DNA of 64,000 nucleotides, taken from assembly GCA_964439835.1 (NCBI GenBank), contig CAYTPQ010000001.1:111402-175401 (forward strand), given 5' to 3'. The stretch's first letter is position 1. Each line of letters begins with the position of its first letter. Below are positions 16,377 to 25,234 of this stretch, piece by piece. The DNA comes from JAGNLM01 sp964439835. GTDB taxonomy: Bacteria; Pseudomonadota; Gammaproteobacteria; JAABTG01. The notes beneath the pieces are model-generated. The model did not search any database, was not told where the DNA came from, and saw nothing but the letters and a program-made list of their open reading frames with translations. Both the position numbers and the translations under genes were made by a program.

Positions 16377-16790
16377 TCATCGCCGCCTGCGCTTGAGCTG
16401 GAACGTGCTCATCGCGGGCACTAGGTCGGCGTAGGGCACGGCGCCGGGGTTGCGGTATCGGGCCACTGCCGCCTCGACCAGGGAGCCGACGTCCGCGACG
16501 GCGCCGGAGCCTGTCGCTCCGGGGTCGACCAGCTGCTGCAGCCCCAGCAGCCCACCCATCTGCACCTTCATCCCCACCCCGTGGGGCAGCTCGGTCAGGT
16601 CGTCCGTGTAGCCGAGAGCCGGCAAGCCAACCTCCTTGAGCCGGGCGAGCACCTCGACGCAGAGGCCATGGGTCTCGGGCGCGTGGCAGGCGATGTCGGG
16701 GCCCTCGCGCCGGGTAACGACCTCGGCGTGCCGGCAGCCGAAGTCCCCGGGCAGAAGCGCCTGGCGAAATGGGCAACGCAGGTCTTCCAT
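16377..16790 (-). CDS. Small conserved-looking protein with four N-terminal Cys
   Basis: I do not recognise this 137-residue protein. Cysteines at about residues 6, 19, 35 and 44, the histidines H21, H36 and H41, and a basic C-terminal tail (FQLKRRRR) suggest a metal or Fe-S site. It starts 12 bp after the CHAT gene's stop codon on the same strand, so it is probably in that operon and may serve it. There is no signal peptide. Codon usage and the absence of stops support it being real. Confidence 0.6.
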   Translation of the reverse strand: MEDLRCPFRQALLPGDFGCRHAEVVTRREGPDIACHAPETHGLCVEVLARLKEVGLPALGYTDDLTELPHGVGMKVQMGGLLGLQQLVDPGATGSGAVADVGSLVEAAVARYRNPGAVPYADLVPAMSTFQLKRRRR

Positions 16791-16802
16791 GGTTTTGCCC
16801 CG

Positions 16803-19085
16803 CTACAGCCAGTTGCCGATCAGCAGGAACGGTCCCCAGTAGGCCGGGTGGGCGTAGCGGCGGTCGGCCATCAGGGCGAGCTGGGCCTGGCGCAGGGCCT
16901 GGCCCTTGCCGACCGAGCCTTCCTGCAGGCGGGCGTAGAAGTCCGAGATCAGCAGCGAAGAGGCCTGGTCGCTCACGTACCAGAGGGTCGCCACCGCGCT
17001 GCGGGCCCCCGCCTTCACCGCGACGCCCGCTAGCCCCAGCGCCGCCCGGTCGTCACCGGCGGCGGTGCGGCAGGCGCTCAGGGTCAACAGCTCCACCGGC
17101 TGGTCCCGGTAGGCGGTGCCGCCGAGCTGGGCTTCCAGATCATTCAGCGTGATCCGCCCGTCGTAGGTCAGCAGGAAGGTGTCCTCCACCTCGCGCCCGA
17201 ACTCCCCGTGGGAGGCCACGTGGACGATCGAGTAGGGGCGGCGCTCCAGCTCGGAGGCGAAGGGCTCCTCGCGGAAGGCGTTGTTCTTCAACACGGTGGT
17301 GGGAAAGCGCGCGCGCAGGGCCTCGATCTCGGCGCCGACCGCGGGCAGGGCCGGGAAGCCCTGCACGGCGTCGGTGAGCCCTCCGACGAGGATCCGGGCC
17401 TCCCGGGCGGCGAGCGGCCGGGGGTCGGTCAGCGTCAGGCCGGGGGAGGTGGCCACCACATACCGGCTCACCAGGAACTCCTGGCCGTCGTGCAGGACCG
17501 TCAGCGGCACGGTGCGCAGCACGCCGTCCGGCACGTACACGAGGGTGTCTATCCCTGCCGCCGCCAGGTCTGCCTGGACCGGCCGTACCAGCCAGTCGTA
17601 GACCTGCTGGGCCGGCCGCAGGAACTCGCGGGTGGTACGCTTCTCGAGGCCGCGGCGCAGGGCGGACACCGCCGCCTCCAGGTCACGGGCCGCGACCGGG
17701 CTCTGGTACAGCCGCAGGCCGTCCGGGAACCCCACCAGGACCGCTAGCTGGTCCGGCAGGACGATGGGGTACAGGACCGCGGTCTTCGCCGCGACCGACT
17801 CGACCCCGCTCGTCTTGGAGCGCAGGGCCGCCACGCAGTCATCCTGGAAGTAGTCCTCCAGCTCCGCGTTCTTCAGGCGCTCCACCGTGTCCCGCGCCTC
17901 GCGCAGGCCGGCCTGCGCGGCGGCCGGGTCGCGCGCCGCGGCAGCCTGCACCAGCAGCAGATCGGTGAGCTCCAGGTAGACCGGCCCCGCCTGCTCCCGG
18001 AACGAGGTCGGACGGGCGTGCCGGCCCACGGTGAGATCCGGGCGGATGCCGTCGAGTGTCGCAGTGGCGAGCCGGTAGGCGGTCAGCGCCCCCTCGGGGT
18101 CGCCCAACTGGCGCAGCAGGCGCCCGGTCTGCCACTGCCAGCGGTACAGGCTCTCGGGGGCGGCGGCCTCCTGCGCGGCCCGGGCCGCCTCACGGCTCAA
18201 GGCCAGCGCCCGCTCGGGGTCCCCGTTGGCCTGGTACAGCGCGCCCTGGTAACCCAGGGCGTAGGAGAGGGTCCGATCGTCGCCGATTGCCTGCGCGGTG
18301 CGGGCGGCGTCCTCGAGCGCGGCCAGGGCCTGCCGGCGCGGCGCCTCGCCGGCCCGACCCGCGGGGGCGCCGGCCGCGTGCAGCCGGCCGATGCTCACCA
18401 GGGTGGCCGCCCGGGCGTGGGAGTCCGGAAGCGAACGGGCCAGCACGCCCGCCTCGGCCAGCGCGGCGGCAGATTCCCGGGCCTGCCCGGCGTCGCGCAG
18501 GGCGCGCGCCAGGTTGGCGGCGGCGCGGGCGGCCAGGGCCGCGTCGCCCGCCGCGCGGGCCGCGCTCAGGCTATCGCGGTACAGGGAGGCGGCCTTGCGC
18601 GCGTCGCCTTCACCCGCGGCGATGCCCGCCAGGTCGTTCGCAGCCCGGGCCGCCTGGGCGGGGTCCCCGCCCTCCCGAGCGAGCCGGAGCGCCTGGTCGA
18701 GGGCCTCCCGGCCCTGTCGCAGCTCGCCGCCGAGGACCAGGGCGTTGCCGAGGCCGGCGGTGGCGCGCGCCACCAGCGCCGCGTCCCCGGCCTCGCGCGC
18801 CAGGGCGAGCGCACGGGACAGCCGCTCGGCCGCCAGGGAGGGGCGGCCGAGGGCGAGGTACGCGTTGCCCGCCCCGAGCTGCGCGCGCGCCTGGCCGGCG
18901 ACGTCCCCGCCCTGCTCCGCCTGCCGCAGCGCCTGCTCCCAGCCCGCCAGGGCGTCTTCGAAGCGACCGGCCTGGAAGGAGGCGTCGGGCGCGTCCGCAG
19001 GAGACCCGCCCGAGTCCGCCGGCGCGAGGACCGACAGGGCCAGTAGGGCGAGCACGACGGCCGGCGTGGCGAAGGGTATCCGCAT
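16803..19085 (-). CDS. Exported TPR-CHAT caspase-like protease
   Basis: This 760-residue protein has an N-terminal signal-like sequence (residues 1 to about 24, FATPAVVLALLALSVLAP). About ten degenerate Ala-rich TPR repeats follow (about residues 35-390) and then a C-terminal CHAT domain. The predicted catalytic dyad is His about 626 in VHVASHGEF and Cys about 672 in LLTLSACRTA. The family ending YAHPAYWGPFLLIGNW is intact. CHAT proteases are caspase relatives activated through partner domains. This one is convergent with a TpsA/TpsB pair, a pairing seen in cyanobacteria and some Proteobacteria, and may process surface proteins. A GGGAG Shine-Dalgarno precedes the start. Confidence 0.9.
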   Translation of the reverse strand: MRIPFATPAVVLALLALSVLAPADSGGSPADAPDASFQAGRFEDALAGWEQALRQAEQGGDVAGQARAQLGAGNAYLALGRPSLAAERLSRALALAREAGDAALVARATAGLGNALVLGGELRQGREALDQALRLAREGGDPAQAARAANDLAGIAAGEGDARKAASLYRDSLSAARAAGDAALAARAAANLARALRDAGQARESAAALAEAGVLARSLPDSHARAATLVSIGRLHAAGAPAGRAGEAPRRQALAALEDAARTAQAIGDDRTLSYALGYQGALYQANGDPERALALSREAARAAQEAAAPESLYRWQWQTGRLLRQLGDPEGALTAYRLATATLDGIRPDLTVGRHARPTSFREQAGPVYLELTDLLLVQAAAARDPAAAQAGLREARDTVERLKNAELEDYFQDDCVAALRSKTSGVESVAAKTAVLYPIVLPDQLAVLVGFPDGLRLYQSPVAARDLEAAVSALRRGLEKRTTREFLRPAQQVYDWLVRPVQADLAAAGIDTLVYVPDGVLRTVPLTVLHDGQEFLVSRYVVATSPGLTLTDPRPLAAREARILVGGLTDAVQGFPALPAVGAEIEALRARFPTTVLKNNAFREEPFASELERRPYSIVHVASHGEFGREVEDTFLLTYDGRITLNDLEAQLGGTAYRDQPVELLTLSACRTAAGDDRAALGLAGVAVKAGARSAVATLWYVSDQASSLLISDFYARLQEGSVGKGQALRQAQLALMADRRYAHPAYWGPFLLIGNWL

Positions 19086-19200
19086 CCCAGTGGTCTCCCG
19101 TGCGGGGGGACACCTGCGCCGCGCCGAGTCTCCTACGGGAGACGGGGCTCGGGGCAGGCGCCCGGACAGTTAACGCACGATAACAGGGGTACAGCGCCCT

Positions 19201-19435
19201 GAAAACGGGGACATTCCGGCTCCTTGGAGCTGGGCGCGACCCCGGGGACACCCCGCACGGGTCGGCAACCCCGCGGAAAGCCGGGGCGCGGGGCCTTGGC
19301 CCCTGCCTTGCTGGATTCCGGCTTTCGCCGGAATGACGACGGGGAGGTGGTCGAGGACTCGTGTTGCTCCCGGGAGGATGCCGCAAGAGCACGACAGGAC
19401 GCGGCCTGCGGGAAATGCAGAATGTCCCCGTTTTC
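19201..19435. mobile_element. 235-bp MITE-like element
   Basis: Perfect 16-bp terminal inverted repeats (GAAAACGGGGACATTC at 19201-19216 and its complement at 19420-19435) bound a non-coding 235-bp block between the CHAT and UnbV genes. A second palindromic repeat is nested inside at 19312-19338. There is no transposase, so it would be mobilised in trans. Most of the 445-bp gap at 19086-19529 is this element. No strong promoter is evident in the remainder. Confidence 0.75.
19312..19338. repeat. ATTCCGGC/GCCGGAAT palindromic repeat
   Basis: The GGATTCCGGC...GCCGGAATGACG palindrome belongs to a type common in proteobacterial intergenic regions. An inverted, slightly diverged copy is at 57181-57213. 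Confidence 0.6.
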
Positions 19436-19529
19436 TGATCCGCATCATCGGCGGACGGGCGCCGGCCGTGGATAGTGGGAGGGCACCGGCCGCACCTCCG
19501 ATGTCGCCGCCTGCCGCGCGGCGAGGCCC

Positions 19530-22500
19530 GTGGATGCCAAGCCGATGAACGAGAGCGACGTTCCCGCCAGCCCCCGACCCCATCGCGGCGAGGCCGTGAT
19601 CGGCCGGGCGTTCCGCTGGTCCCTGGCGATCTTCGCCGCGGCCGGCGTCGTCGTGGCCGCCGGCGTCTATCTCGCCCGCCGCGCGCCCCCTCCCCCGCCG
19701 TCCGTAGAGCAGGCCCCCGTGGCCGCCCCGCGGGAGGCGGCGGCGCCGGTCCGCGAGCCGCCGGCCCTGCCCTTCACCGACGTCACCCGCGAGGCCGGGA
19801 TCGACTTCCGGCACGTGAGCGGCGCCCGCGGGGAGCGCCTGCTGCCCGAGACCATGGGCAGCGGCGCGGCCTTCTTCGACTACGACGGCGACGGCGACCC
19901 GGACCTCCTGCTGGTCAACTCGGACGACTGGCCGGTCGAAGCGGCCGCATCGCCGGCCGGGGACGCTACCGGTGGCCCGGACCTGGCCGGAACCCCGCAA
20001 CGTCTAGGGAACTCCGCCGAAGGCGATGTTGCCGCAGGAACCCCCGGAACGGCCGCGGACCGACCGGCGCCGGGGCCCACCGGGGTGTCCCAGGGCCCGG
20101 TGTCCCCGGGCGCCGTCGGCGGCAATGCACGCCACCCCACCCTCGCCCTCTACCGCAACGACACCGTTACGGGCGATAAGGGCGCGCCGGCGGTGAGCTT
20201 CACCGACGTCACCCGGGAGGCGGGGCTCGCCGTGAGCCTCTACGGCATGGGCGTCGCGACCGGCGACTACGACGGCGACGGGCACGTGGACGTCTTCGTC
20301 ACCGCCGTTGGACCGAACCGGCTGTTCCGCAACCAGGGCGACGGCACCTTCCGCGAGGTCACGGAGCAGGCGGGCGTCACCGGCGCGGCCGACGCCTGGA
20401 GCACGGGCGCCGCCTTCTTCGACTACGACGGCGACGGCGACCTGGATCTGTTCGTCGGCAACTACGTCCGCTGGTCGCGGGAGATCGACCTACAGGTCGA
20501 CTTTCGTCTGACCGGGATCGGCCGGGCCTACGGTCCCCCCTCCGCCTTCGAGGGGGCGCACCCCTACCTCTACCGCAACGAGGGCAACGGGACCTTCACC
20601 GACGTCTCCGCGGCAGCAGGGGTCCAGGTCGCCAACCCGGCGACTGGGCGACCCATGGCCAAGGCCCTCGGCGTCGCGCCGGTCGACCTGGACGGCGACG
20701 GTCGCATGGACCTCCTGGTCGCCAATGACACGGTCCAGAACTTCCTGCTCCGCAACCGCGGCGACGGCACCTTCGAGGAGATCGGCACCGCCGCGGGCGT
20801 CGCCTTCGACCGCGACGGCGCCGCCACCGGCGCGATGGGCATCGACACCGCGCGCTACCGCAACGACGAGGCCCTGGCGGTGGCGATCGGCAACTTCGCC
20901 AACGAGATGACCTCCTTCTACGTCACCCAGGGCGTGCCGGACCTGCTGGCCGACGAGGCGATCCAGGCGGGGATCGGCCCCGCCTCCCGGCAGGCCCTGA
21001 CCTTCGGGCTCTTCTTCTTCGACGCGGACCTGGACGGGCAGATCGACCTGCTGCAGGCGAACGGCCACCTGGAGGCGGAGATCAATCAGGTGCAGCCGAG
21101 CCAGCACTACGCCCAGCCGGCCCAGCTGTTCTGGAACTGCGGCCCCGACTGCCCGGCGGCCTACGTACCGGTCCCCGCGCAGCAGATCGGAGACCTGGCG
21201 CGGCCGATGGTCGGGCGCGGGGCCACCTACGCGGACGTGGACGGCGACGGGGACCTGGACGTGCTGCTGACCGAGAACGGCGGCCTGCCCCGCCTGCTGC
21301 GCAACGACCAGGCGCTCGGCCACCACTGGCTGCGGGTGCGGCTCGTCGGCCGGGCCCCCAACCCGGACGCCATCGGGGCCCGGGTCGAGCTGACCGCGGG
21401 GGGCGTGACCCAGTACCGGCAGGTCGTGCCCGCGCGGAGCTACCTGTCCCAGGTGGAGCTGCCCGTCACCTTCGGCCTGGGGCAGTCGGCCGCGGTGGAG
21501 CGGCTGCGGGTGACCTGGCCCGACGGCAGCGCGGAGGACGTGCCGGTAGAGGGCATGGACCGGCTGGTCACGGTCCGGCAGACGGGGGCCGGGCCAGCGG
21601 CAACCGCCCTCCCCACCGGATCAGCCCCCGCGACGCCGACGGGGGGCAACCCCCCCACGGCGCTCGCCGCCGAGGCCCCGCCCGCGGCAGGATCTGTGGC
21701 GACACCCGGCCCGCCGGCCGCCGCCCCCGCCGCCACGCCACCGCCCACCGCCGAGGGCGGCGGGTTCGTCGAGATCGCCGAGGCGTCCGGCCTCGACTTC
21801 GTCCAGTTCAACGGCATGTCGGGGGAGTGGTACCTGGTCGAGAACCTGGGTGGGGGTGTGGCGCTCCTCGACTATGACGGGGACGGGGACCTGGACGTGT
21901 TCCTGGTCCAGGGCGAGATGCTGGGGCCGAAGCCCCCGTCGGCCGCCCTCTTCCCGCCCCCGCCCGGCAAGCCGCCCGGCGCCCGGCTCTACCGCAATGA
22001 CCTGACCGTGGCCCCGGACGGGACACGCTCGCTGCGCTTCACCGACGTGACCGAGCAGAGCGGGATCCGCGATACCGGTTACGGCATGGGCGTCGCCGCA
22101 GCCGACTACGACAACGACGGCGACGTCGACCTGTACCTGGCCAACCTCGGCCCCAACCAGCTCTGGCGCAACAACGGCGACGGCACCTTCACGAACGTGA
22201 CCCAGCCGGCGGGCGTCGGCGAGCCGCGGCTCTCGGTCAGCGCCGCCTTCCTCGACTACGACCGCGACGGCCGGCTCGACCTCTTCGTCGGGAACTACGT
22301 GGACTTCAGCCCCGACAACAACCGGCCCTGTTACGCGCCCTGGAGCGCCCGGGACTACTGCTCGCCGAAGGTCTACCGGGCCCTGCCCGACACCCTCTAC
22401 CGCAACCGCGGCGACGGCACCTTCGAGGACGTCAGCGTGAAGACCCGCGTCGCCCAGGAGGCGGGGACCGCGCTCGGCGTGGTGGCCGCGGACTTCAACG

Positions 22501-23426
22501 GCGACGGCTGGGCCGACGTCTACGTGGCCAACGACGGCATGGCCAACCACCTGTGGATGAACCAGAAGGACGGCACCTTCGTCAACGACGCGCTCCTCGC
22601 GGGCGCGGCCGTCAACCGGGAAGGCATGGCCGAGGCCAGCATGGGCGTCGACGCCGGCGACGTGGACGGCGACGGCGACGAGGACCTGTTCATGACCCAC
22701 CTGGCGGGGGAGACCAACACCCTCTACCTGAACAACGGCGAGGGCTGGTTCGAGGACCGCTCGGTGCAGAGCGGCCTGGCGGGGCCGAGCAAGGCCTACA
22801 CCTCGTTCGGAACGGCCTTCTTCGACTACGACAACGACGGCGACCTGGATCTGTTCGTCGCCAGCGGGGCGGTCAACATCATCCAGACCCAGGCCGAGGC
22901 CGGCGACCCCTACCCCCTGCGTCAGCCGAAGCAGCTGTACGAGAACGAGGGCGAGGGGCGCTTCCGGGACGTCTCCGCCGAGGCCGGCGCCGCCCTGCAG
23001 GTACCCGAGGTGAGCCGGGGGGTGGCCTTCGGCGACCTGGACAACGACGGCGACACCGACCTGGTGGTGGCCAACAACAACGGGCCGGTACGCCTGCTGG
23101 AGAACCGGCTCGGCACCCGGAACCACTGGCTCGGCCTGCGGCTCATCGGCCGCGAGGGCCGCGACGCCGTCGGCGCCCGGGTCGCTGTCGAGCGTGCGGG
23201 CCAACCGACCCTCTGGCGCCGCGTCCGCGCCGACGGCAGCTACGCCGCCGCCAACGACCCGCGCGTGCTGGTGGGCCTGGGCCAGGGGGGCGAGGTCGGG
23301 CAGGTCCGGGTCCACTGGCCGGACGGCACGGTCGAGTCATTCGCGGGTCTGCTCGCCGACCGCTACCACACGGTCAGGCAAGGGTCCGGGCGCCCAGCGG
23401 AGCAGGAACAACCGCAGAGACACTGA
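19530..23426 (+). CDS. Tandem-duplicated FG-GAP/UnbV (CRTAC-type) surface protein
   Basis: This protein of about 1,298 residues is anchored or exported through a hydrophobic segment at about residues 28-49. It contains two full copies of the same module: FG-GAP/VCBS repeats with calcium-binding DxDxDG loops, then an ASPIC/UnbV domain. The first copy spans about residues 80-690 and the second about 745-1298. An Ala/Pro-rich linker joins them, and a low-complexity insertion of about 60 residues interrupts the first copy's first blade. The modules should form beta-propellers. The biochemical role of UnbV proteins is unsettled. The start is GTG 19530 (ATG 19545 is possible). It is the first of three co-oriented genes. 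Confidence 0.85.
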   Translation: MDAKPMNESDVPASPRPHRGEAVIGRAFRWSLAIFAAAGVVVAAGVYLARRAPPPPPSVEQAPVAAPREAAAPVREPPALPFTDVTREAGIDFRHVSGARGERLLPETMGSGAAFFDYDGDGDPDLLLVNSDDWPVEAAASPAGDATGGPDLAGTPQRLGNSAEGDVAAGTPGTAADRPAPGPTGVSQGPVSPGAVGGNARHPTLALYRNDTVTGDKGAPAVSFTDVTREAGLAVSLYGMGVATGDYDGDGHVDVFVTAVGPNRLFRNQGDGTFREVTEQAGVTGAADAWSTGAAFFDYDGDGDLDLFVGNYVRWSREIDLQVDFRLTGIGRAYGPPSAFEGAHPYLYRNEGNGTFTDVSAAAGVQVANPATGRPMAKALGVAPVDLDGDGRMDLLVANDTVQNFLLRNRGDGTFEEIGTAAGVAFDRDGAATGAMGIDTARYRNDEALAVAIGNFANEMTSFYVTQGVPDLLADEAIQAGIGPASRQALTFGLFFFDADLDGQIDLLQANGHLEAEINQVQPSQHYAQPAQLFWNCGPDCPAAYVPVPAQQIGDLARPMVGRGATYADVDGDGDLDVLLTENGGLPRLLRNDQALGHHWLRVRLVGRAPNPDAIGARVELTAGGVTQYRQVVPARSYLSQVELPVTFGLGQSAAVERLRVTWPDGSAEDVPVEGMDRLVTVRQTGAGPAATALPTGSAPATPTGGNPPTALAAEAPPAAGSVATPGPPAAAPAATPPPTAEGGGFVEIAEASGLDFVQFNGMSGEWYLVENLGGGVALLDYDGDGDLDVFLVQGEMLGPKPPSAALFPPPPGKPPGARLYRNDLTVAPDGTRSLRFTDVTEQSGIRDTGYGMGVAAADYDNDGDVDLYLANLGPNQLWRNNGDGTFTNVTQPAGVGEPRLSVSAAFLDYDRDGRLDLFVGNYVDFSPDNNRPCYAPWSARDYCSPKVYRALPDTLYRNRGDGTFEDVSVKTRVAQEAGTALGVVAADFNGDGWADVYVANDGMANHLWMNQKDGTFVNDALLAGAAVNREGMAEASMGVDAGDVDGDGDEDLFMTHLAGETNTLYLNNGEGWFEDRSVQSGLAGPSKAYTSFGTAFFDYDNDGDLDLFVASGAVNIIQTQAEAGDPYPLRQPKQLYENEGEGRFRDVSAEAGAALQVPEVSRGVAFGDLDNDGDTDLVVANNNGPVRLLENRLGTRNHWLGLRLIGREGRDAVGARVAVERAGQPTLWRRVRADGSYAAANDPRVLVGLGQGGEVGQVRVHWPDGTVESFAGLLADRYHTVRQGSGRPAEQEQPQRH

Positions 23427-23482
23427 GGCGCAGAGTGATTAACGACCATTCAACCACCTCGGCGCCTCTGCGCCTCTGCGGT
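23411..23482. repeat. 9-nt-periodic inverted-repeat element, copy A
   Basis: The left arm (ACCGCAGAG then GAGGCGCAGAG, 23411-23435) and right arm (23457-23482) are inverted copies of tandem units of about 9 nt. The element lies across the junction of the UnbV and TPR genes and appears to supply the TPR gene's GAGG Shine-Dalgarno and GTG start. Related elements are at 29499-29608 and 51155-51255. Confidence 0.65.
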
Positions 23483-25162
23483 AATTCCCGACCGACGCGC
23501 GGCCATCGGCTGATTGCGGCGCTCTTGGTGCTCGCGGCCCTCGCCGCGGGCGCCGCCGAGGACCCGCTGAGGGTGCCGTCGGTGTGGCGAGGGGTCGCGC
23601 TGCAGGCGATCCCCGACCCCGACCTCTCCCAGGCGGAGCCGGCCGTGCAGCAAACCCTGCGGGAGGCGCGGGAGAACCTGGTGAAGAGCTTGCAGGCACC
23701 GGACATCACCGCCGGCCAGCTGGCCGACGCCTTCGGCGCCACCTGCGGCTTCTACCTGGTCTACCGGCTGTGGGAGCCCGCCGGGCCCTGCTACGCCAAC
23801 GCCGAGGCGCTCGCCCCCGGCGACTACCGCTGGCCCTACTACCTGGGGTACCGGCACGAGCAGGACGGCCACCCCGAGCAGGCCGCGGCAGCCTTCGAGC
23901 GGAGCCTGGCCCTGCGCCCGGACTACGCCCCCGCGCGCGTGCGACTCGCCCGCGCCTACCTGGAGCTGGGCCGCGCCGGCGAGGCCGAGCCCATGCTGCA
24001 AGACGCACTCGGCGACCCCGGACTGCGGGGGCCCGCCCGCTTCGCCCTCGGGCGCGCGGCCCTGGCCCGCAACGACCACGCGGCGGCGGCCCGCGAGCTG
24101 GAGGCGGTCCTGACCGAGCAGCCTGAGGCCTCGCGGGTCCGCTACCCGCTCGCCATGGCCTACCGCGGCCTCGGCCGGGTCGAGGATGCCCGGGCCCAGC
24201 TCGCCCAGCGCGGGGAGGGCGAGCCCCGCTTCGTCGACCCGCTGCTCGACGAGCTCCAGGGGCTCCTCACCGGAACGCGCACGCTCTTCTACCGGGGCAT
24301 CGAAGCGGTCCGCAACGGCCACTTCGACGCGGCGGTGGCCGCCTTCGCCGAGGGGCTCGGCCGCGAGCCGGGCAACGTCAACGCCCGGGTGACGCTGGCG
24401 CGGGCGCGCTACCTGACGGGCGACCGGGACCGCGCTCGGCGCGAGCTGGACGAGGCGCTGGCGCGCCAGCCGGACCACGACCTCGGGCTGTTTCTGCGCG
24501 GCGTGCTGGCCGAAGAGGACGGCAACCCAGAGGAGGCCGCGAGGTTCTACGAAAGGGCGCTCGCCGCCGCACCGGAGCACCCGGGGGCCAGCCAGTACCT
24601 GGGCAACGCCCGCATGCGTGCCGGCCGCTACGAGGAGGCCGCCAAACTCTACGCCACCGCCTGGCGCGACGACCTCAAGAACATGACGGCGCGCCTGTAC
24701 GAAGCCCTCGCCCTGACCCTGGCGGGCCACGACCGCACCGCCCGCGAGCGGCTCGAGCGCGCCGTCGCCGACGTGCCGGACGACCCGATGCCGCGCCTGG
24801 GTCTAGCGCGGCTGCTCGCGGCGAGCCGCGACGACACCGTCCGCGACGGCGCCCGGGCCCTGCCCCTCGCTCAGGCCCTGTTCGACGGCTTCCCCAGCCT
24901 GGAGCACGCCGAGACCCTGGCCATGGCCCTGGCCGAGGTCGGCCGGCTGGAGGACGCGGCCTCCCTCCAGGAGAATGCAGTCCAGGCGGTGGTGGCCGCC
25001 GGCCGCTTCGATGCCCTGCCGCGGGTCCAGGCGGCCCTTGAGCGCTATCGACAAGGCCAGCCCGCCCGGCAACCCTGGTCCGCCTCCGAGCCGATGCTCT
25101 ACCCACCGCCCGGCCAGGCGCGCGGACCGTTCCTGCAGTACCCCACCTTGTCGGCCTACTGA
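23435..25162 (+). CDS. Exported TPR-repeat protein
   Basis: This protein of about 575 residues has a signal-like hydrophobic stretch (LIAALLVLAALAAGAAE, about residues 26-42) and then many TPR motifs. Examples are YLGYRHEQDGHPEQAAAAFERSLALRP and LRGVLAEEDGNPEEAARFYERALAAAP. TPRs are protein-protein scaffolds. Lying between two UnbV genes on the same strand, it probably assembles with their products in the periplasm. No ATG fits. GTG 23435, inside the repeat element, is the only reasonable start ahead of the signal peptide, so the first 16 or so residues are repeat-encoded. Confidence 0.8.
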   Translation: MINDHSTTSAPLRLCGNSRPTRGHRLIAALLVLAALAAGAAEDPLRVPSVWRGVALQAIPDPDLSQAEPAVQQTLREARENLVKSLQAPDITAGQLADAFGATCGFYLVYRLWEPAGPCYANAEALAPGDYRWPYYLGYRHEQDGHPEQAAAAFERSLALRPDYAPARVRLARAYLELGRAGEAEPMLQDALGDPGLRGPARFALGRAALARNDHAAAARELEAVLTEQPEASRVRYPLAMAYRGLGRVEDARAQLAQRGEGEPRFVDPLLDELQGLLTGTRTLFYRGIEAVRNGHFDAAVAAFAEGLGREPGNVNARVTLARARYLTGDRDRARRELDEALARQPDHDLGLFLRGVLAEEDGNPEEAARFYERALAAAPEHPGASQYLGNARMRAGRYEEAAKLYATAWRDDLKNMTARLYEALALTLAGHDRTARERLERAVADVPDDPMPRLGLARLLAASRDDTVRDGARALPLAQALFDGFPSLEHAETLAMALAEVGRLEDAASLQENAVQAVVAAGRFDALPRVQAALERYRQGQPARQPWSASEPMLYPPPGQARGPFLQYPTLSAY

Positions 25163-25234
25163 GACGTTCGGGGTGCTTGGGCGGATGCCCGGGCGCCCCC
25201 CAGCCGGCAACACCCACCCACCAGGACCCCGTCG

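Noticed and set aside
19170..20000. 276-codon minus-strand open frame upstream of the CHAT gene
   Set aside because: It runs through the 235-bp inverted-repeat element and the antisense of the UnbV gene.
22553..23434. N-terminal extension of the TPR gene frame back to 22553
   Set aside because: It overlaps 870 bp of the UnbV gene in another frame and reads as low-complexity Arg/Gly sequence.
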